Under the pieces are notes generated by a model. It saw nothing but the letters and a program-made list of their open reading frames with translations, was not told where the DNA came from and did no database searches. Of a DNA stretch of 64,000 nucleotides, positions 18,848 through 27,229 are shown piece by piece. Made by a program: the position numbers and the translations under genes. How positions within the stretch are numbered: position 1 is the first letter of the stretch; every line of letters begins with the position of its first letter. The stretch lies in contig JAJFGV010000060.1 in assembly GCA_021775965.1 (NCBI GenBank), positions 20,439 through 84,438 on the forward strand, given 5' to 3'. The DNA comes from Alphaproteobacteria bacterium (GTDB taxonomy: Bacteria; Pseudomonadota; Alphaproteobacteria; Micavibrionales; Micavibrionaceae).

Positions 18848-19915
18848 TTAAATAAAATTAACATGTTCAGGAGGGTGTTTCAAATTACATAAATATCTAT
18901 TTACTTCATCCATCCTGCAATTTAATCTGCATTGACAAGTATCAAGCTCACTCTCCACCCACCGTAAAGAGTTTTGTCTTTTTTCACTCTCCCATATTTC
19001 CTTAAAACAGCTTTCATTTATATTACCATAACAAAACCTTTTATCACTAAGATAAGCGCTGCACCCCCATACGTTACCACCGGCATCTATATAAGACCAG
19101 AAGGGGAGAGCATGGCAGTTATCGTAACTACGAGTACCTTCATCCCATTTATTCATTGTATTAACACGGAAGATCACATTGAATTCTTCTGTACTAATCG
19201 AAGATAATTCATCTGCCAAATGCGCATAATCATTATACTTAATGCTTCTATACCTATCTGTTTTGCTGAAAAAATGTTGTGAATATGGCTTTATTACAAG
19301 ATAATCCATACCAATATCTTTTGCAATCTCAGCTAACAGTACAGCTTCTTTCTGGTTCTCAGGCAACAGGAGAAACTGCATACCGAGAGCACACTTAAAC
19401 CCACTCAAGTTTCTTGATTTTACGGCATAAGACATATTCTTGATTACTGTATCAAAATCTGCCGGTTTTGTTCGATGTATTTTTGCATAGGTATCACATG
19501 ATGCAGCATCAACACTTACCTTTATCCACTCAACATTACCAAGAATTTTGTCTGTTAATTCTTCATTTAATAACACTCCATTTGTGGTAATTGCAACATC
19601 AATACCTGATTTCTTTGTGTGATCAATTATATTGACAATCTCCTTGTGTACAAGAGGCTCACCCTCTCCTGCATACATTATGCTCTTTAACCCGAGGCGT
19701 CCCAGTTCCGTAATCCTTTCTTTAAGGATATTTGTATCTAAAAATCGTCTTTGGTACTTCATATAATCGAGAGCGCAATAGATACAACGGTGATTGCATA
19801 CCCCCGAAGGGCTTATCTCCATATATACAGGATAAACTAATCCCCCCTGTAACCACTCATTAACCCTTGTAACATGGTACATGAGTTTATGGCTTTCAAT
19901 CCTATATTTATCCAT
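18848..19915 (-). CDS. Radical SAM/SPASM domain protein (NFI-tail type)
   Basis: A 355-residue protein with radical SAM motif CNHRCIYC (Cys40, 44, 47), MYAGEGEPLVHKE as SAM-binding GGEP-like strand, and a SPASM end (CHALPFWSY, VWGCSAYL, CQCRLNCRMDEVN). Its final residues PPEHVNFI match the end of the protein at 14545. The ATG is at 19913-19915, 3 bases after the SIS isomerase gene stop, so it is coupled to the heptose-like module. The function is unknown beyond radical chemistry; a role with the TPP pair is inferred from position. Confidence 0.84.
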   Translation of the reverse strand: MDKYRIESHKLMYHVTRVNEWLQGGLVYPVYMEISPSGVCNHRCIYCALDYMKYQRRFLDTNILKERITELGRLGLKSIMYAGEGEPLVHKEIVNIIDHTKKSGIDVAITTNGVLLNEELTDKILGNVEWIKVSVDAASCDTYAKIHRTKPADFDTVIKNMSYAVKSRNLSGFKCALGMQFLLLPENQKEAVLLAEIAKDIGMDYLVIKPYSQHFFSKTDRYRSIKYNDYAHLADELSSISTEEFNVIFRVNTMNKWDEGTRSYDNCHALPFWSYIDAGGNVWGCSAYLSDKRFCYGNINESCFKEIWESEKRQNSLRWVESELDTCQCRLNCRMDEVNRYLCNLKHPPEHVNFI

Positions 19916-19918
19916 TCT

Positions 19919-20503
19919 CTAAGTTTGCCTCTTATTGCAATTAATAATAGTATCTAATATACAGTGGCAAATAGAGTGGTGAACCACCTCAACAAGCCCA
20001 TATTTTTCAGAAGGCACATAAAAGTTGACGTCACCCATAGTGCATAACCTATTATCCTCCTTGAAACCTGACAAGGTTATGACACTGCACTCACTTAGTT
20101 TTGCCGCATTGACGCCCATTACAATATTTTTTGACTCTCCGGAACTGCTGATAGCAAATACTATGTCTTCCTTTCGTGCAAATATTTCAATCGGTTTCTC
20201 AAATACATGTTCATATCCATAATCATTGCTAATACACGTCAGCAACGCACTATCATTAAATGCCAGAGCCTGCATTCCTCCATTCCTCAAGAAATCTGCT
20301 GCCATATGACTAGATATAGACGCACTCGCGCCATTGCCTATGAACATCAATTTATGGCCAAATTCTATTCGTGAGTTGATGAGATTGCCAACCACTTCAA
20401 TTCCGTGAGAAAATCCAATTTCATCCCCCACTTGATTTGTAACCCTGATAGAACTGATCAAGGATGTTATATTTCTATAATATTCTTCTGCAAGTTTATG
20501 CAT
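19919..20503 (-). CDS. SIS domain phosphosugar isomerase, GmhA-like
   Basis: A 194-residue SIS protein like sedoheptulose-7-phosphate isomerase GmhA, the first step of ADP- or GDP-heptose synthesis. FIGNGASASISSHMAADF near residue 60 is the phosphate-binding segment, ISSSGESKNIVMG near 120 the second Ser-rich loop, and YGLVEVVHHSICHCI near 175 carries the Glu and His expected for isomerisation. Normal GmhA length is about 190. It lies 5 bases after the HldE-like gene, so isomerase, kinase and nucleotidyltransferase form one unit. A GmhB phosphatase is not seen in the window. Confidence 0.87.
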   Translation of the reverse strand: MHKLAEEYYRNITSLISSIRVTNQVGDEIGFSHGIEVVGNLINSRIEFGHKLMFIGNGASASISSHMAADFLRNGGMQALAFNDSALLTCISNDYGYEHVFEKPIEIFARKEDIVFAISSSGESKNIVMGVNAAKLSECSVITLSGFKEDNRLCTMGDVNFYVPSEKYGLVEVVHHSICHCILDTIINCNKRQT

Positions 20504-20508
20504 TGTAT

Positions 20509-22041
20509 CTATTTAAGAATGGTGTTTACAAACTCAAATAACTCATATTTTTCCACTGATTTTTTATTACCTACAATCTGGACGGCCAAAGCACCAACTG
20601 CATTTCCAATAAATGAAATCATGTCTAGCGGCATACCTCTAACAGCACATGGTGCGGTAAATGCAAAAAATGCATCCCCGGTTCCAACAGTGTCAATAAC
20701 CTTAGAGGAAAAGATAGGCGTCCTGTTTATTTCATTATTTCTAGTGATTCCAATTGACCCTTTTTTGCCTAATGTAGTAATAAAGTAATCAGTATTTAAA
20801 TCCTGTGAAATCTTTCCGGCAATGTCTGTAATATCGGAGAATCTCTCTTGAGCTGCCAATCTCAGTTCTGACTCGTCCAGACAAACGTAACTTGGGTTGT
20901 GATACTTTGTAATCAGGTTATACCCCGCATTGGCTGCGTTTGTTTGAGTGTTAACGGCAACCTTCTCTGGAAGCGCCATAATAACCTTGATAATTTTATC
21001 AGTGATAAAACCATGACCAAAATCTGATATTAACACTAAATCGTATTTGGAAATAATTGGTTTTATATAATCAATCACACTCAATTCACAATCGTCGCAT
21101 ATGTAATCACCATTCAGATAATTTATTTCAAAAAGTTTTTGATTCAAGTATTGATTAATATATCTTTTTTTCACAATGGTAGGGCCGTCATCTCTATAAA
21201 AGAATTTCGTATTAATGTTGGGTTTGAGATTCCTCAGGATAAAATCCTCCATCGAAGTCTCTTTTCCCAATAAAGTTACCAGATGGACATCATTACATAA
21301 TCCTGCAATATGGTTGGCAATAGCAAAAGCGCCACCAGCAAAGACCTCGTGATTTATATATTTACTTACTACGAGATGTGCCTTTGCTGATTTACTCAAC
21401 GAATCACAATAGTGATATTCATCGATAATTCCATCACCTATAAGTAAGACATTCATGTCTTTTAAACTATTTAGATTCTTCACTATATCATTAAAACTAT
21501 ATTTATTCGAAAATTGCTTCAGAAAGTCTTTTGTTTCTTCAGGGTATATTTCCAGGAAATTATTTATTATGTGAGATGAACTGAAATGAAAACCGTCGGT
21601 CTCATAAATCCTGCTTTTTCCAAAGTAAAACCCCTTTTCTTCTTCAAATATTTTTTCGTGTATATTACGGTCACGTTCCTGATACGCCTGTCCTTTTGCA
21701 AACACATCAGGATTTATTCTTCTTACACATTCAAAAGGAGTCTCATCATCTACAAGACAGACAAAATCAACCAACTCTAATGAAGCAACATTATCTAATC
21801 GCATGTTCTCAGGAAAGATCGGTCTTCCGGGTCCCCTCCTTACGTCCTTATCTTTGATAACTGTAACAATTAGTATATCGCCCTGATTCTTTGCAGAAAT
21901 GAGATGCTGTATTATGCCAGGATGGATGAGATCAAAGATGCCATGGCTATGAACAACTACCGTCCCCGATTGTTGCAACTCCTCAACCTTTCCAACCAGC
22001 CTGTCTATCAATAATATTTTGTTCTTATTTTCTTGTTTCAT
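20509..22041 (-). CDS. Bifunctional HldE-like protein with swapped domains (nucleotidyltransferase then PfkB kinase)
   Basis: A 510-residue fusion. Residues about 20 to 165 resemble the cytidylyltransferase-fold heptose-1-phosphate nucleotidyltransferase (HGIFDLIHPG, GDILIVTVIKDKDVRRGPGRPIF, PDVFAKGQAY). Residues about 190 to 500 are a PfkB/ribokinase-type kinase (LLIGDGIIDEY, GGAFAIANHIAG, FFITTLGKKG, and the GTGDAFFAF anion hole with the catalytic Asp). Canonical HldE has the kinase first and the transferase second, so the order is reversed. The transferase motif reads HPGI where HxGH is expected, so its second His is missing and this half may be inactive; a complete copy is encoded at 22049. 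Confidence 0.85.
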   Translation of the reverse strand: MKQENKNKILLIDRLVGKVEELQQSGTVVVHSHGIFDLIHPGIIQHLISAKNQGDILIVTVIKDKDVRRGPGRPIFPENMRLDNVASLELVDFVCLVDDETPFECVRRINPDVFAKGQAYQERDRNIHEKIFEEEKGFYFGKSRIYETDGFHFSSSHIINNFLEIYPEETKDFLKQFSNKYSFNDIVKNLNSLKDMNVLLIGDGIIDEYHYCDSLSKSAKAHLVVSKYINHEVFAGGAFAIANHIAGLCNDVHLVTLLGKETSMEDFILRNLKPNINTKFFYRDDGPTIVKKRYINQYLNQKLFEINYLNGDYICDDCELSVIDYIKPIISKYDLVLISDFGHGFITDKIIKVIMALPEKVAVNTQTNAANAGYNLITKYHNPSYVCLDESELRLAAQERFSDITDIAGKISQDLNTDYFITTLGKKGSIGITRNNEINRTPIFSSKVIDTVGTGDAFFAFTAPCAVRGMPLDMISFIGNAVGALAVQIVGNKKSVEKYELFEFVNTILK

Positions 22042-22048
22042 ATTTAAT

Positions 22049-22534
22049 CTACGTATTTTGTGGATTAAAATGTTTTTTTAGCAAATCAGTTGAAGAAAAA
22101 ACTATTTCATTTGTAAACTTCATCTGAGAACCAATCTCTTGAATAATTTTATATTCTTTCTGGAGTTTACCTGTTTCGTCTTCTAAATTTCTAAATTCTT
22201 GCCCCTTTACATATATATCCGGCTTCAGCAATCTTAGTGTTTCTTCTGCCGTTGGCCATTTATTTATAGCAACATAATCAACACATTCTAAAGCCGCTAT
22301 GGAGCCTGCCCTTAAATATTGATTAAATACAGGTCTATCCGGGCCTTTGTCTATATAAATGTCTGGAGTAATTGTCACAACAAGAATATCCCCCATTTTG
22401 CTGGAAGCTTGAAAATATTTAATATGCCCAGGATGCATTAAATCAAAACATCCATGGCACAGAACAATCTTTTTCCCTTTGGATTTCAGATCTCGAAGTA
22501 GCTTCTCCAGTTCTTCAAATTTAACAATCTTCAT
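22049..22534 (-). CDS. rfaE2: Heptose-1-phosphate adenylyltransferase-like nucleotidyltransferase
   Basis: A 161-residue stand-alone cytidylyltransferase-fold enzyme. CHGCFDLMHPGHIKYF carries the intact HxGH signature, VVTITPDIYIDKGPDRPVF and ECVDYV are conserved, and PDIYVKGQEFRN ends the domain. The family (RfaE domain II / HldE C-terminus) transfers AMP to heptose-1-phosphate. It lies 7 bases upstream of the HldE-like gene whose own transferase half has lost the second His, so this protein may supply the missing activity. The nucleotide used and the sugar cannot be told from sequence; nearby relatives also handle glycerol-3-phosphate. Confidence 0.85.
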   Translation of the reverse strand: MKIVKFEELEKLLRDLKSKGKKIVLCHGCFDLMHPGHIKYFQASSKMGDILVVTITPDIYIDKGPDRPVFNQYLRAGSIAALECVDYVAINKWPTAEETLRLLKPDIYVKGQEFRNLEDETGKLQKEYKIIQEIGSQMKFTNEIVFSSTDLLKKHFNPQNT

Positions 22535-22595
22535 TTAATCTTTTGCTAAGTTCGCTCCGATTCATTTTTTTGTCCTGTGTCAACTTCCGTTTAAT

Positions 22596-23552
22596 CTACG
22601 AACTCTCTTCTTCGTTTATAGCAGTCCAAAGTGCCGGAATTGTTTCCGAATGATGCCCCTTGATGTAAAAACTCTCTCCACCGCCAGTCACTGTCCTGAC
22701 AAGCATAGTCTTCCATGGCCTAAAATAATAAGCGGGGCTCTTCTTGGATGGTTCCTCACTGAAATCATTTGGAAGATCATGGAGATCACATACCACAGTA
22801 GTAAACTGATTCACATTCCGTCCTTCTTGATTCGCAACATTCCTGACCATACTTAGAGCCTTCAAAAAAACTTCAGGTGCCATAACTGCGCTACCAAAAT
22901 TCAATAATACTCCACCTTCTAAACCGGAAACAGTCTCTACAAAACGTAAGAAATCAAGATATGATGTAGCCCCTGCTGCTGCACCATCAAAATTAGCATG
23001 CTCATGAATTATATCGTAACCAATACCAATATGTACTGTACCTGGGATATTTAACCTGTAACAGGCAGCTAAAATACTGATATCCTTGTATGGATATTCT
23101 CCTTCGCAAATAGCCCTTCCTATTGCCGCTCCCATTCCGATCTCACCCTGCCTGAAAGCACGGTTTGTAATATCATTTATTTCTCCAGTCTCCTTCCACA
23201 AACCAAACTGACCTTCTTTTATATAATGAGCAACGCTTTCAGTTGTCGCACCAATAAGGGCAAATTCAAAATCGTGTATCATACCACCACCATTTACTGC
23301 AATACACGATATATAACCTCTTTCCATCAAATCAATCAGGTATTTCTGGACACCGGCACGGATGACATGGGCACCTAGCATCACTATTATCCCTTTTTTC
23401 CGTCTTTTGGCCTCCACTGCCCTCAACGCGACTTTTCTATAATCTTTATTGTAATATTCCTTCTTTTCAAGAGGTTTTATTGCGCTTAAATCAAGATCAT
23501 GGATCCTTTCATTTAGTGATTTTGTTTTTATCTTTGATCTGTCAAATACCAT
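22596..23552 (-). CDS. Deoxyhypusine-synthase-like protein of unknown function
   Basis: A 318-residue protein of a family that I recall as deoxyhypusine-synthase-like and found beside heptose genes in other bacteria. Visible marks are GIIVMLGAHVIRAGV near residue 65, VNGGGMIHDFEFALIG near 95 (the position of the NAD-binding TAGG...D segment in deoxyhypusine synthase), and GYDIIHEHANFDGAAAGATSY near 195. No eukaryotic-type eIF5A substrate is expected in a bacterium, so the role must be different, possibly on an amino sugar or polyamine-linked sugar. It sits 61 bases upstream of the nucleotidyltransferase gene. Confidence 0.65.
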   Translation of the reverse strand: MVFDRSKIKTKSLNERIHDLDLSAIKPLEKKEYYNKDYRKVALRAVEAKRRKKGIIVMLGAHVIRAGVQKYLIDLMERGYISCIAVNGGGMIHDFEFALIGATTESVAHYIKEGQFGLWKETGEINDITNRAFRQGEIGMGAAIGRAICEGEYPYKDISILAACYRLNIPGTVHIGIGYDIIHEHANFDGAAAGATSYLDFLRFVETVSGLEGGVLLNFGSAVMAPEVFLKALSMVRNVANQEGRNVNQFTTVVCDLHDLPNDFSEEPSKKSPAYYFRPWKTMLVRTVTGGGESFYIKGHHSETIPALWTAINEEESS

Positions 23553-23567
23553 GGGTTACTTTAACAC

Positions 23568-25304
23568 TTAATTAAGTTTAGATTGATCTATTCCCATCTC
23601 TGCGGCCATGGTTTTAGTAATCTTTCTTAAAGAAACAGAACGCTTAATCTTGTGCCCCTCTCCATCTTCCTCATTCCTTACCGGTATTAGGGTTGCTTTG
23701 TTATTATTATCTTGCTCTCTCCTCCCATCATCTATCGCTTTTTGACTCCTTACCATAGGTATTAGCCTATTCAATACTCTCTTGTAAAGATATGGAAATA
23801 CACCGATAAAGCCTTCCCTTCTTAGGGTTGTTGGCAAGTTCACCAAGTAATATGAAACTAACAATTTTGCAACATTAAAGGCCAAATTACCTTTCATCTT
23901 GTTTTGAATGTAATGCCGTTCCATTTCGGTAGTCAATAAATTCAGCCAGCTTTTCACAACCTCATCAGGCTCGTCGGTATAGTTAATGAAACATTTTCTT
24001 TTTTCGTCTCTAATGGCCAGCAAAGATGCATTAGTGTCACTCACAGACTCCAGATATTTTTCTTCATCAGTTATAAATCCACTTAACTTTGCATAATCAA
24101 AGAGTGATGATCCCGGCAATGCCAATGGATTGTTAACCATGAATTGGCGCCATCCGATATCTAACTTTTTCAAGAAATCTATGGATTCTCTTACTGTCTC
24201 CGTAGTCTCCCCAGGCATTCCTAATATAATAGCTGGAACCGTAAATATGCCAGCCTCTTTAGTCCAGCGAGCCACCTTTAGATTCTGTTCTACTGTGGTT
24301 CCCTTTTCCATTATATCCAACATCCTTTGTGAGCCACTTTCAAATCCATATTCAATCATCCAGCAGCCGATTTCTTTAAGCGCAAACAATATATCCCTGT
24401 CCACAGTATTCACCCTTGCGCCAGTCACATAAAACAGTATATCCAGCTTACGTTCCTTAACACCTTCAATAAAATCCCAGTAAAATCTTTTAATAGGCAA
24501 AAATAGCTCAGCACCCAGACTAAAGAACCCAACATTATATTTATCCATTAGCAACTCCAGATAATCAAAAAGGTGTTCCATAGAATGCATACGCATACCC
24601 TTCATATGTCGTTGGCAAAAAGTACATCGATGTGTGCAACCTCTGGCGGTATGAACTACCATCATTTTCTTGCCTTTTCGGTGTTGTTCAAAAAACCTTG
24701 GATCAACATCGTCATACCCATTTTGCCTGAAGTGATTAATATATTCAAAAGGGTCAACAAGATAATGTCTCATATCCAGCAGGTCATAAGCCGGATAAGG
24801 AAGATCATCAATGTTTTTGACCTGTTCCCTGGGCATCGTTGTAATTATTTCGCCTTTCCTGTTTCTGAATAATATTCCATTTACTTCGGTTAAATCACGG
24901 CCATCTTTCAAAGAAGAAACCAACTCTTTAATCGTGATCTCTCCTTCACCCTTAACCACAACATCGATACTGGTGTTATTCATTATTATCTCTGCGGCTG
25001 CAGAGATAGATCCACCCACAATCAATTTGGTTTCGGGAAAGCTCTCTCTGATAATCCCGCTCATTTCTTTTATATACTTGTATGCAGTTGTAACTATCCC
25101 ACTAAAACCAATAACGTCTGGATCAAAATCATGTATCCTTTTGATCACCTCGGAGTAATGTATTCTCTCCACGTCTACATTAATGATTTGTACTTCGTGC
25201 CCATCTTCGATAAGTGAAGCTGCAACATAAAGAGCACCAGAAGGAGGATAATGTGTCGGTTTCTCCCTGAGAGGTGGTATTATAATCTGTATTCTACTTG
25301 GCAT
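23568..25304 (-). CDS. B12-binding radical SAM protein
   Basis: A 578-residue protein with an N-terminal cobalamin-binding domain (PPSGALYVAASLIEDGHEV, VVKGEGEITIKEL) and a radical SAM domain with CTHRCTFC at Cys223, 227, 230. EYGFESGSQRMLDIMEKG and ILGMPGET are typical of the BchE/methyltransferase-like B12 families. The C-terminus (about residues 450-578) is an extra basic region, HKIKRSVSLRKITKTM at the end, which lacks an obvious fold. It precedes the deoxyhypusine-like gene by 15 bases and is presumably co-transcribed. Possible role: C-methylation or ring chemistry of a sugar. Confidence 0.87.
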   Translation of the reverse strand: MPSRIQIIIPPLREKPTHYPPSGALYVAASLIEDGHEVQIINVDVERIHYSEVIKRIHDFDPDVIGFSGIVTTAYKYIKEMSGIIRESFPETKLIVGGSISAAAEIIMNNTSIDVVVKGEGEITIKELVSSLKDGRDLTEVNGILFRNRKGEIITTMPREQVKNIDDLPYPAYDLLDMRHYLVDPFEYINHFRQNGYDDVDPRFFEQHRKGKKMMVVHTARGCTHRCTFCQRHMKGMRMHSMEHLFDYLELLMDKYNVGFFSLGAELFLPIKRFYWDFIEGVKERKLDILFYVTGARVNTVDRDILFALKEIGCWMIEYGFESGSQRMLDIMEKGTTVEQNLKVARWTKEAGIFTVPAIILGMPGETTETVRESIDFLKKLDIGWRQFMVNNPLALPGSSLFDYAKLSGFITDEEKYLESVSDTNASLLAIRDEKRKCFINYTDEPDEVVKSWLNLLTTEMERHYIQNKMKGNLAFNVAKLLVSYYLVNLPTTLRREGFIGVFPYLYKRVLNRLIPMVRSQKAIDDGRREQDNNNKATLIPVRNEEDGEGHKIKRSVSLRKITKTMAAEMGIDQSKLN

Positions 25305-25386
25305 TTCTTATCTCAAAAATAGTAACTTATAATCTTTCAACTAACTCCAAAAAACGTCAACCACAACTACGTTTAAAGATTCTTTA

Positions 25387-27213
25387 TTATCCCCTTAACT
25401 CCCCTTCCCATCCCAACTCATATAATTTCTTGAAATACCTGTCTTCCTGATATAATTCTGCAAAATCACCAACCTCAACAATCCTCCCATTTTTCAGAAC
25501 AACAATCTCATCCGCATCCATAATGGTAGAGAAACGATGGGCAACGTTAATAATGGTAATCTGATTGTGAAGCTTTTTTATAGTATCCTTGATATACCTT
25601 TCTGTAATGTTATCTACAGCACTAGTCGCTTCGTCAAAGATAAGTATATCAGGCTGGCGAATCAATGCACGTGCTATAACAATCCTCTGCCTCTCTCCTC
25701 CGGAAAGTTTTGCACCGTTATCTCCTATAATAGTGTCCAGCTTCCTATCACATTTTTCAACAAATTCTACTGCATTTGCCATTTCCAACGCTTTATATAC
25801 ATCTACATCGTTTCCATCCTGCATGCCGAACAGTACATTCTCTCTGATAGTACCATTAAACATGAATACCTCCTGCCCGACATAGCCAATACGATTATAC
25901 CATTTGTCGTTATTAACGTCCTTTAATGGAACACCATCTAATAATATCTCACCAGACGTTGGATCTATGACCTTCAGAAACAAATTTAGTATGCTCGTCT
26001 TGCCGGAACCGGACTCACCAACAATAGCGGTCAAGAAGTTCTTTTTAAATGAAAAACTTATATTATCTAATGCTTGTTTTTCTCCTTGTTCGTACGTCAA
26101 AGAAACCCCTTTAAATAAGACCTCTCTCTCGAAATGGGCCGGCATTGTTCCCGTAGCCACCTCACTCTTATAACTTTCCTTCATTGCTTCATATGTAGTT
26201 TCTCCATATGGCAACATAGACATAAAAAGCAAACTGTTACGCCCTACTGAATTCATAGAAGGCAAAAGCCTCTGAAGCGCAAGAACAAAAACTCCAAAGA
26301 TGGGAATGCTACCGGCCATACTATCGTTACCGGATCTATTCACAACCCAACCAATTGCAACACACAGTAAACCGAAAGCGACTGTTTCCATTAGTCTCGA
26401 AGGCATTGCAGTATAGATTGCATCTTTTCTTGCAAGTTGATAAAACCACCTTAGAGACGAGCTAAAGAGCTTCTCCCAGAATTTTACAGCCCTGAAAACC
26501 CTCAGCACCTTAATACCATTCAGGGCCTGCCCACAATAAACTGCAGCGTCGCTAGACGCTTCGGTACGGGCTTTACCAGTAAAATATGAGACTCTCGATG
26601 CAATATAACGAAAAAGCAGAAAAAATACACCCCCAAAGAATATAAGAAAAAGAGTTGCTTCAGGAGTAATTATGAACAAGAGTGAAATAATTAGAATACA
26701 CTTTGAAATGTCAGCTATAAGATCAGGAATTATAGAGACAAGATTATTCATCTGATTTGGTGCCGTGAGGACTCGGTACTCTAAATCACCTAATCTATGC
26801 CTGAGAAAAAAATGATAATCTGCACGCAAAAGACGATGAAAAAGAGTAGTCTGGCAATGTTCGCGGACCGACAAGCCGAGACATACAGATAGAACCTCTC
26901 TGAAATATCCCAAAATGTTCTTTAAAAAAATAGCTATAAAAAAGATTATTAGAATAGAAAACAGAGGCGAGATGAAGGTTACACTCTCTGCCACTTTGAA
27001 TAGAGATGAAACAACTCTGCTCTTTTCACTTATGCTATCCGTGCTATCTACTACTTGAGATAAAAGAGGAAATAACATTCCAATGCTAAAAGCTTCAGCA
27101 AAACTGTATGAAATCCCTAAGAGAATAACAACAATTACCAATTTAAGGCGTTGCCTAAAGAAATATATAAGTGCCTCTTTTGATTTTACGGTAAACTTAT
27201 ATTTCTTATCCAT
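25387..27213 (-). CDS. ABC transporter, fused permease and ATPase (MsbA/PglK-type flippase)
   Basis: A 608-residue half transporter. Residues 1 to about 335 contain six hydrophobic segments, and residues about 365-605 the nucleotide-binding domain: Walker A GESGSGKTS at about 399-407, signature LSGGERQR near 510, Walker B ILIFDEATSAVD near 535 and the His switch VAHRFST. Homodimers of this type flip lipid-linked oligosaccharides (PglK) or lipid A (MsbA). It is the only transporter in the window, and there is no Wzx or Wzy, so it is the best candidate for moving the finished lipid-linked glycan. An 82-base gap separates it from the radical SAM gene downstream. Confidence 0.9.
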   Translation of the reverse strand: MDKKYKFTVKSKEALIYFFRQRLKLVIVVILLGISYSFAEAFSIGMLFPLLSQVVDSTDSISEKSRVVSSLFKVAESVTFISPLFSILIIFFIAIFLKNILGYFREVLSVCLGLSVREHCQTTLFHRLLRADYHFFLRHRLGDLEYRVLTAPNQMNNLVSIIPDLIADISKCILIISLLFIITPEATLFLIFFGGVFFLLFRYIASRVSYFTGKARTEASSDAAVYCGQALNGIKVLRVFRAVKFWEKLFSSSLRWFYQLARKDAIYTAMPSRLMETVAFGLLCVAIGWVVNRSGNDSMAGSIPIFGVFVLALQRLLPSMNSVGRNSLLFMSMLPYGETTYEAMKESYKSEVATGTMPAHFEREVLFKGVSLTYEQGEKQALDNISFSFKKNFLTAIVGESGSGKTSILNLFLKVIDPTSGEILLDGVPLKDVNNDKWYNRIGYVGQEVFMFNGTIRENVLFGMQDGNDVDVYKALEMANAVEFVEKCDRKLDTIIGDNGAKLSGGERQRIVIARALIRQPDILIFDEATSAVDNITERYIKDTIKKLHNQITIINVAHRFSTIMDADEIVVLKNGRIVEVGDFAELYQEDRYFKKLYELGWEGELRG

Positions 27214-27229
27214 ACTTTAGTTCCAAACC

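Noticed and set aside
22596..23552. True deoxyhypusine synthase for translation factor modification
   Set aside because: Bacteria lack the eIF5A substrate and the gene sits in a sugar module; similarity is used only for fold.
25537..26173. Plus-strand open frames of 89 to 129 residues opposite the ABC transporter
   Set aside because: They lie fully inside a strong minus-strand gene with intact Walker A, signature and Walker B motifs, and their translations show no family pattern.
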